Assembly: GCA_964458015.1 (NCBI GenBank)
Contig: CAYWGR010000159.1
Coordinates: forward strand, 1-13,407
Reading direction: 5' to 3'
DNA from: CAYWGR01 sp964458015
GTDB taxonomy: Bacteria; Planctomycetota; Planctomycetia; Pirellulales; Thermoguttaceae
Length of the DNA stretch: 13,407 nucleotides
The notes beneath the pieces were generated by a model that saw nothing but the letters and a program-made list of their open reading frames with translations, had not been told where the DNA came from and made no database searches. Below, in pieces: positions 1 through 4,224 of this stretch. The first letter of the stretch is position 1. Each line of letters begins with the position of its first letter. Made by a program: the position numbers and the translations under genes.

Positions 1-681
1 GGCTATGCGATTCCCGTCGATCCGACATTTCGCCGCGCTGTCGAAACGCTCAAGCAAGGGCGTGAGGTGGAATACGGCTTTTTAGGCATCCAGCCGATGA
101 ACCTTCGGCCGCAGGAAATCCTAACCGGCATGCACGGGATGCGCGTGGGCCAAATCGTATCCGGCACGCCTGCCGCCCGACATGGCTTGAAGCCGGGCGA
201 CATCGTCACGGCCGTCGAGGATGTGCCGTTGCACGATGCCGATGGTTTGGTGTTGAACGTTGGCCGAATGCCGGTCGATGCGGTCGCCCACTTGAGCGTT
301 CTGCGCGACGGCAGCCCGCGAACGGTCGAAGTTACGCTCAGCAAATATGCCGTCCGAGGTAAAAAGATCGTCACGACCCAGGATCCGGCATGGCGCGGCT
401 TGCGGGTCGATTATCCGACGGCGGTCGAGGACGAGGCGGGCCGTTTTCGCGGCAGCACTTCGTTTGTGGACGACGCCGTGATCGTGGTAGACGTTGCCGA
501 AAATTCGCCGGCCTGGGAGGCGGGGCTACGCCGCGGAATGCTGATTACGCAGGTGGATGGAAAACCGGTCCGCACCCCCAAGGAATTCGCCGCTGCCGCG
601 GCCCGAAACCGTCGTTCCGTGCAGCTTCGGCTGGCCGACGACGAAAAAAATCCCGTTCGCACCGTGGCGCCGGTAAGGTAG
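1..681 (+). CDS. HtrA/DegP-like PDZ serine protease, C-terminal part (5' end outside window)
   Basis: Frame 1 is open from the first base and encodes 226 residues before TAG. The first residues, GYAIPVD, match the segment that closes the trypsin-like domain of HtrA/DegQ proteases (GxxFAIP). The catalytic His/Asp/Ser would therefore lie upstream of the window. Two PDZ domains follow. PDZ1 spans about residues 24-115, with the YGFLGI carboxylate-binding-type loop and SGTPAARHGLKPGDIV. PDZ2 spans about 130-212, with ENSPAWEAGLRRGMLITQVDG. HtrA proteins are envelope quality-control proteases whose PDZ domains bind substrate C-termini; this role is inferred from the family. An ATG at 67 lies inside the protein and is not the real start. 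The gene ends 89 bp before the PAS gene. The call as an HtrA-like C-terminus is firm, but whether the missing protease domain is catalytically intact cannot be seen. Confidence 0.85.
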   Translation, partial: GYAIPVDPTFRRAVETLKQGREVEYGFLGIQPMNLRPQEILTGMHGMRVGQIVSGTPAARHGLKPGDIVTAVEDVPLHDADGLVLNVGRMPVDAVAHLSVLRDGSPRTVEVTLSKYAVRGKKIVTTQDPAWRGLRVDYPTAVEDEAGRFRGSTSFVDDAVIVVDVAENSPAWEAGLRRGMLITQVDGKPVRTPKEFAAAAARNRRSVQLRLADDEKNPVRTVAPVR

Positions 682-770
682 AGTTATATTAGGTTTTCGC
701 GAAATAGCGGGGGCAGATATACGCTCTCCCAAGGGGCTTGGCGCCGCCGGTTTTGCTCTAGCGGATATTT

Positions 771-1589
771 ATGATGTTAGAATCTCCTCTGATTAAGCTC
801 GACGCATCTCCTGTTCGTTTACGACGCTATATTGGGGTATTGATCGTTTTTTGGACTATGGCCATCGCCGTAGTGCTGACCTGGGAATTGATCGACGAAC
901 GCAATTGGGATTTGGAGATTCGCAAAGCGCTCAGCAATCCCACCATGAAAGCGCCCATGCGCGAAATGGAGTGGGCAGGCACCATCCATCGCATCATCGG
1001 ATATGGAGGCATGTGGTTTTTCGGTCTACTCGGCATCGGTGCGCTTTCACGCCAGCTACGGCTTCAAATTGCGCAACGTTATGAGGCCGAGCAGCTTCTC
1101 CAGGAAGCCAACGAATTGCTGGAAAAGCGAGTTCTGGAGCGAACCGCGGATCTGGCGAAAGCCAATAGCGAATTGCAAAATGAAATCGCTGACCGCGTCC
1201 AGGCCGAGCAATGGCTTCTGGAAAGCGAGCAGCGATTTCGCGGCTACTTCGAACAAGGCTTGGTGGGCATGGCCATACTGGGCGACCAACGCGACTGGGA
1301 GGAAATCAACGGCCGCTTATGTAAAATTCTCGGCTATTCCGAAGAGGAATTGCTACTGATACCGCTGTTGGATCTCATCCACCCCGACGACCGCCCGGCC
1401 CGAGAATTGGAATTGCGACGCCTTATCGACGGAACCATCCAGAACTTCGTCGCACACGCGCGACTCCTGCATAAGGATGGCCGCATTCTGCCTGTTGGAC
1501 TATCGGCCCAGGCTCTCAAAAAATCCGACGGAGCCCTCGATTGCATCTTGATTCTGGTTCAAGACATGTCGCATCGAGCTGCAACGTAA
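771..1589 (+). CDS. Two-TM membrane protein with coiled coil and PAS domain, no output domain
   Basis: The protein has 272 residues. It starts at the first of two adjacent ATGs, with no convincing Shine-Dalgarno sequence upstream. Hydrophobic segments at about residues 20-39 and 73-92 suggest two membrane helices around a short loop of some 33 residues. Residues 97-152 are heptad-like and charged (a signalling-type coiled coil), and 152-266 form a PAS/PAC domain (SEQRFRGYFEQGLVGMAI, GYSEEELL, HPDDRP, VQDMSHR). In most sensors of this layout a histidine kinase or GGDEF domain follows. Here the frame stops just after the PAC motif, and the 119 bp to the next gene are too short to hide one. It could be a sensor adaptor that acts through another protein, or the remnant of a truncated kinase. 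The PAS assignment is strong; ligand and partner are unknown. Confidence 0.75.
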   Translation: MMLESPLIKLDASPVRLRRYIGVLIVFWTMAIAVVLTWELIDERNWDLEIRKALSNPTMKAPMREMEWAGTIHRIIGYGGMWFFGLLGIGALSRQLRLQIAQRYEAEQLLQEANELLEKRVLERTADLAKANSELQNEIADRVQAEQWLLESEQRFRGYFEQGLVGMAILGDQRDWEEINGRLCKILGYSEEELLLIPLLDLIHPDDRPARELELRRLIDGTIQNFVAHARLLHKDGRILPVGLSAQALKKSDGALDCILILVQDMSHRAAT

Positions 1590-1708
1590 AATCGTAAACA
1601 ACGATCCACCCCGCTTGAAGTGCATCGCGATTTCCGCAATACTGGGCATTGCTTTTGAGATTGCCGTCACGGCATATTATCCACTTCACCGCAATCCCCT
1701 AGTTTTCC

Positions 1709-2371
1709 ATGTCGAACGAAGAACAAGTTCAGGTTCATTGGCACGAACATGCCGTTTCTCGCGAAGAACGCGAAAAAAGCAATGGCCATTCCGGCTGCGT
1801 CGTTTGGTTCACAGGCTTGAGCGCCTGCGGCAAAAGCACGATTGCCAACCTGCTGGATCACAAACTGCATTCAACAGGCGTGCGCAGCTTCGTTCTCGAC
1901 GGCGACAACGTGCGTCATGGCTTGAACGCCGCCCCCGCCATGCTGAAAGAGGTCCACGGCGAAGAGTTCGCCAAGCGGTTTGGGCTAGGTTTTTCGGCCC
2001 AAGATCGGGAAGAAAACATCCGGCGGATCGGCGCCGTGGCCAAGCTCTTTTCGGACGCCGGATTGATGGCCATCACCGCCTTTATCAGCCCTTATCGGGC
2101 AGATCGAGACCGTGTCCGCGCCACGATGCCCGCCGGCGATTTCATCGAAATTTTTGTGGATGCACCGTTGGAAGTATGCGAAGCCCGCGACCCGAAGGGG
2201 CTGTATAAGAAGGCGCGTGCCGGGCAACTCAAAGGTTTCACGGGCATCGACGATCCTTATGAAGCTCCCGTCAAACCGGAACTTGTTTTGGACGCCTCGC
2301 AAAAATCGGCCGACACCTTGGCGGACGAAGTTTTGGCCTATCTGAAGGCAGCCGGAAAGATCACCGGGTAA
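1709..2371 (+). CDS. cysC: Adenylylsulfate kinase (APS kinase)
   Basis: The enzyme phosphorylates adenosine 5'-phosphosulfate at the 3' position to make PAPS, for sulfate assimilation or sulfation. The 220-residue protein has a P-loop GLSACGKS (36-43), the substrate motif DGDN (64-67), REENIRRIG (100-108), FISPYRADRD (125-134) with the conserved serine S127, and DPKGLYKKARAGQLKGFTG (161-179). Compared with E. coli CysC as I remember it, about 17 extra residues lie between HGL and LGFS (about residues 74-91), containing the HGEEFAKRFG stretch. The N-terminal 28 residues are polar with no signal peptide, so the enzyme should be cytosolic. The start is ATG at 1709. No cysD, cysN, sat or cysH is in view, so this looks like an orphan copy here. 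Identity is very secure. Confidence 0.95.
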   Translation: MSNEEQVQVHWHEHAVSREEREKSNGHSGCVVWFTGLSACGKSTIANLLDHKLHSTGVRSFVLDGDNVRHGLNAAPAMLKEVHGEEFAKRFGLGFSAQDREENIRRIGAVAKLFSDAGLMAITAFISPYRADRDRVRATMPAGDFIEIFVDAPLEVCEARDPKGLYKKARAGQLKGFTGIDDPYEAPVKPELVLDASQKSADTLADEVLAYLKAAGKITG

Positions 2372-2401
2372 TTACGGTTGGCATGTGGCGAAATTTTGAC
2401 G

Positions 2402-2423
2402 GGTGGGGTTGACTAATTCCACC
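2402..2423 (+). promoter_or_regulatory. Hairpin downstream of cysC / in leader of first BON gene
   Basis: The 9-bp arms at 2402-2410 (GGTGGGGTT) and 2415-2423 (AATTCCACC) pair with two G-U wobbles around a GACT tetraloop. It starts 30 bp after the cysC stop and lies 71 bp before the first BON start. The following TCTTGGTTCT is only a weak U-tract, so it could be an imperfect terminator for cysC or part of the BON leader. An alternative pairing of ACCTC (2421-2425) with GAGGT (2442-2446) would compete with it. Confidence 0.35.
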
Positions 2424-2455
2424 TCTTGGTTCTACATTGGTGAGGTCTTCTCTTT

Positions 2456-2471
2456 CACGGTGCGCACTGTG
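2456..2471 (+). promoter_or_regulatory. Small hairpin just upstream of first BON gene's Shine-Dalgarno
   Basis: CACGGT (2456-2461) pairs with ACTGTG (2466-2471) through six base pairs, one of them G-U, around a GCGC tetraloop. It ends 9 bp before the G-rich Shine-Dalgarno tract at 2481-2485. It is short and could be chance; it is reported because a stronger hairpin sits in the same place before the second BON gene. Confidence 0.25.
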
Positions 2472-2494
2472 TATCTGAAAGGGGGCGATCACTT

Positions 2495-2731
2495 ATGGCG
2501 GCAACTATTCTTGATGAGATTCAGCCGCGGGCACAGGCCGCTCTGGCCAATAGCCCGTTCTACGAACTTCGTGAGCTCAAGGTAGAGCATCGCGACGACA
2601 CCCTGCTGATCGACGGCCGCGTCTCTAGTTTCTACCACAAACAGCTAGCACAGGAGGTTATCCGTTCGGTTTGCACAAATATCAAAGTCGTCAACTCGAT
2701 CCGTGTCGAAAGCGACGAGGGGATCGGGTAA
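2495..2731 (+). CDS. Small BON-domain protein (first of a tandem pair)
   Basis: The protein has 78 residues and is almost entirely one BON domain. A helix (ILDEIQPRAQAALANSP) leads to the BON core, which runs from LKVEHRDDTLLIDGRV through YHKQLAQEVIRSV to VVNSIRVE. BON domains bind lipids or other ligands and are usually found in exported proteins such as OsmY. This one has no signal peptide or membrane segment, so it is probably cytosolic. The ATG at 2495 lies 9 bp after a GGGGG Shine-Dalgarno tract. The gene is followed 208 bp later by a paralogue with the same YxKQLAQ core and NSIxV ending. The domain call is good; the function is unknown. Confidence 0.75.
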   Translation: MAATILDEIQPRAQAALANSPFYELRELKVEHRDDTLLIDGRVSSFYHKQLAQEVIRSVCTNIKVVNSIRVESDEGIG

Positions 2732-2774
2732 TTCGATTTTCAATCCGAACGTGCGCGGTCATGGACCGAAAGAT

Positions 2775-2792
2775 GCCGATTTTCCCATCGGC
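2775..2792 (+). promoter_or_regulatory. 6-bp perfect hairpin after first BON gene
   Basis: GCCGAT (2775-2780) and ATCGGC (2787-2792) form a perfect stem around TTTCCC. It lies 43 bp after the stop of the first BON gene. No U-tract follows on the + strand, so it is not a standard intrinsic terminator. Confidence 0.25.
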
Positions 2793-2840
2793 TAAACAGG
2801 CGGTGACGCACAGCTTGGAATGAGAATCGGAGGAAGACTT

Positions 2841-2882
2841 GTGCAATATCCGTTTTTTCACGGGAACATGGAGGTTCCTTGA
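2841..2882 (+). CDS. Possible 13-residue leader peptide before second BON gene
   Basis: A GTG at 2841 opens a 14-codon frame ending in TGA (MQYPFFHGNMEVP). It is preceded by a strong Shine-Dalgarno sequence, GGAGGA (2829-2834), with a 6-bp spacer, which is better than those of most genes in the window. It ends 12 bp before the large hairpin that abuts the Shine-Dalgarno of the second BON gene, the arrangement expected of a translated leader. There is no run of one regulatory amino acid. It could equally be chance or a decayed start region. Confidence 0.2.
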   Translation: MQYPFFHGNMEVP

Positions 2883-2894
2883 ACGACATCCGTT

Positions 2895-2927
2895 ATCGCC
2901 GGCGTAGGGATACGGCTTTCCGGCGAT
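2895..2927 (+). promoter_or_regulatory. Strong bulged hairpin abutting the ribosome binding site of second BON gene
   Basis: Arms ATCGCCGG (2895-2902) and CCGGCGAT (2920-2927) pair perfectly. The stem continues with CGTA (2903-2906) and TACG (2911-2914) around a GGGA tetraloop of GNRA type, leaving a 5-nt bulge (GCTTT, 2915-2919) on the 3' side. The AGGAGG Shine-Dalgarno of the next gene begins at 2929, one base after the stem, and the ATG is at 2940. This placement suits control of ribosome access or mRNA stability. The structure is read directly from the sequence; the role is inferred. Confidence 0.5.
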
Positions 2928-2939
2928 CAGGAGGACGCC

Positions 2940-3215
2940 ATGGAAGATTTCAGACGCTCGGCAAGCATTCGGCGAGATTTCGTCGGTGTTGTGCCCGAAA
3001 CGCTGGAGGAGGCCGAGGAGCTGGCCACCTCGATCGAAAAGGCCGTTCAGAATGAGACCGGCCGGGGAGTCGCCGATCTGACCGTCGAGGTCAGCCCCCA
3101 GGGGATTCTGTTGCGAGGGCGATGCACCACGTATTACACCAAGCAACTTGCCCAACATGCGGCGATGCGCATGCCGGGCGGCGATCGGCTCATCAACAGT
3201 ATTGAAGTGTCTTAA
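2940..3215 (+). CDS. Small BON-like protein (second of a tandem pair)
   Basis: The protein has 91 residues. A variable acidic N-terminus (about 1-40) is followed by a BON-like core at about 43-91, from ADLTVEVSPQGILLRGR through YYTKQLAQHAA to LINSIEVS. The core aligns with the upstream 78-residue protein at many positions, including GR, YxKQLAQ and NSIxV, so the two are probably paralogues. The normal glycine turn of BON (VPGV) appears as MPGG. No signal peptide or TM segment is visible. The ATG at 2940 has an excellent Shine-Dalgarno, AGGAGG at 2929-2934, directly after a stable hairpin. The function is unknown; a cytosolic ligand-binding or structural role is a guess. Confidence 0.7.
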   Translation: MEDFRRSASIRRDFVGVVPETLEEAEELATSIEKAVQNETGRGVADLTVEVSPQGILLRGRCTTYYTKQLAQHAAMRMPGGDRLINSIEVS

Positions 3216-3258
3216 TGGTCGGCCTCGTAGCAAGCCGAGCGGGATCTTTTGCCTGCCA

Positions 3259-3277
3259 GTGCTAGCTTTGCAAGCAC
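3259..3277 (+). repeat. Palindromic hairpin with TTT loop downstream of BON pair
   Basis: GTGCT (3259-3263) pairs with AGCAC (3273-3277). After one A-A mismatch, GC pairs with GC around a TTT loop. It sits 43 bp after the stop of the second BON gene and is followed by TTTCG. It could act as a weak terminator. The shape resembles the palindromes inside the MITE-like element about 110-170 bp downstream, which suggests a small repeat family. Confidence 0.4.
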
Positions 3278-3348
3278 TTTCGACAACTCCCGCTGGTGCA
3301 TTCCTTATCTTATGCCGGGGTTGTCGCCGCTGTTGCCGTGGTGTTAAA

Positions 3349-3513
3349 CTAGTCTAGTGATTCACGCTGTTGGGGTTTTATTCAGTGAGTGCCACTGGGC
3401 TCTGCCAGTGTGGGATTCCGCGTGATTACATACGGCGGCCGGCACTGGCAAAGCCAGTGGCACTCAATAAGCGGCTTTTAATACGATCCCACAATTATAA
3501 ATCACTACACTAG
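3349..3513. mobile_element. 165-bp MITE-like inverted-repeat element
   Basis: This accounts for most of the only gene-free stretch over 300 bp (3216-3573). The outer ends at 3349-3362 and 3500-3513 are inverted repeats matching at 13 of 14 bases (CTAGTSTAGTGATT, S = C or G). Inner arms at 3386-3410 and 3443-3466 are inverted copies of TGAGTGCCACTGG plus CTYTGCCAGTG, differing only by one extra base and one substitution. Each inner arm is itself a small palindrome. A 32-bp centre (3411-3442) separates the halves. TA dinucleotides at 3350-3351 and 3511-3512 could be the target duplication typical of Tc1/mariner-IS630 relatives. No coding capacity is seen. It lies 60 bp before the epimerase-like gene and could affect its expression. 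Confidence 0.55.
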
Positions 3514-3573
3514 CAAACTGCTGCGTCTTGTTTACGGATATCGTGCATTTTCTCGGTAAAGGAGCGGGGACGA

Positions 3574-4077
3574 ATGGCATCGCAAGGAACGAGCGATCTT
3601 TCTCATTTTCAAGACGGCCCCATCGACGGAGCAACGTTTCGCCCCATTGCAACCCATCGCGATCATCGCGGCTGGCTGGCCGAGCTGTATCGCGAGGATG
3701 AATTGCCCTCGGAACAACATCCGGTCATGGTTTACGTGAGCGAGACACTGCCCGGCATCGCTCGCGGGCCGCATGAACACGTCGATCAAACCGACTATTT
3801 TGCATTCTTGGGCCCGGGCGATTTTTGCGTGTATCTTTGGGACGCCAGGCCCGATTCACCGACGCGCGGCCATCGCATGAAAGTTTTGGCCGGCGCGTCA
3901 AATCCGCAATGCGTCCTTGTGCCGCCGGGCGTGATTCATGCCTATAAAAATGTCGGCCCCGCGTCCGGCTGGGTGTTCAATGCGCCAAACCGTTTATACG
4001 CCGGTCCCGGCAAACGCGAGCCGGTGGATGAAATTCGCCACGAAGACAAAGCCGAGAGCGTGTATCGACTCGATTAA
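3574..4077 (+). CDS. Cupin-fold dTDP-4-dehydrorhamnose 3,5-epimerase-like protein
   Basis: The protein has 167 residues, about the usual RmlC length. RmlC-type enzymes epimerise dTDP-4-keto-6-deoxyglucose for rhamnose and related sugars. Visible family features are DHRGWLAELYR (30-40), VYVSETLPGIARGPHEH (53-69) at the position of the catalytic RGLH motif, FAFLGPGDFCVYLWD (76-90), VPPGVIHAYKN (116-126) and NAPNRLYAGPGKREPVDEI near the C-terminus. The family RGLHYQ is replaced by RGPHEH, giving an HxH pair plus H122, which resembles a metal-binding cupin. Substrate and even reaction are therefore uncertain. The ATG at 3574 has a clear AAAGGAG Shine-Dalgarno at 3558-3564. The neighbours (MITE-like element upstream, secreted hydrolase downstream) do not form a rhamnose operon. 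It is probably a cytosolic sugar-nucleotide isomerase or other cupin enzyme. Confidence 0.7.
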   Translation: MASQGTSDLSHFQDGPIDGATFRPIATHRDHRGWLAELYREDELPSEQHPVMVYVSETLPGIARGPHEHVDQTDYFAFLGPGDFCVYLWDARPDSPTRGHRMKVLAGASNPQCVLVPPGVIHAYKNVGPASGWVFNAPNRLYAGPGKREPVDEIRHEDKAESVYRLD

Positions 4078-4224
4078 CACAAGTCCCGTAGTTCAAGATG
4101 GTTGGCTGTCAAACCGTTTTTTAGGTTATGCTGCCTGCCGCCATTTATACGAATACCGTAAACCTTTGCCGTTTCCTTCCTCGCACCGTCCTACCTGTTC
4201 CGCCCCTCCAAGGAGAAGCAAGCC

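Noticed and set aside
1662..1680. Promoter for cysC
   Set aside because: A TATTAT at 1675-1680 resembles a -10 box and TGCCG/CGGCA forms a 5-bp repeat, but no -35 match lies at suitable spacing.
1615..2208. + strand open frame of about 197 codons overlapping cysC
   Set aside because: It is arginine-rich and low in complexity past its first 25 residues, and overlaps cysC out of frame.
2691..3233. - strand open frame of about 180 codons over the second BON gene
   Set aside because: It covers the structured intergenic DNA and the BON gene antisense. The + strand gene has an excellent Shine-Dalgarno and a BON core.
3386..3466. Possible CRISPR-like repeat pair
   Set aside because: The two copies are inverted and not direct, there are only two, and they sit inside a larger inverted-repeat element.
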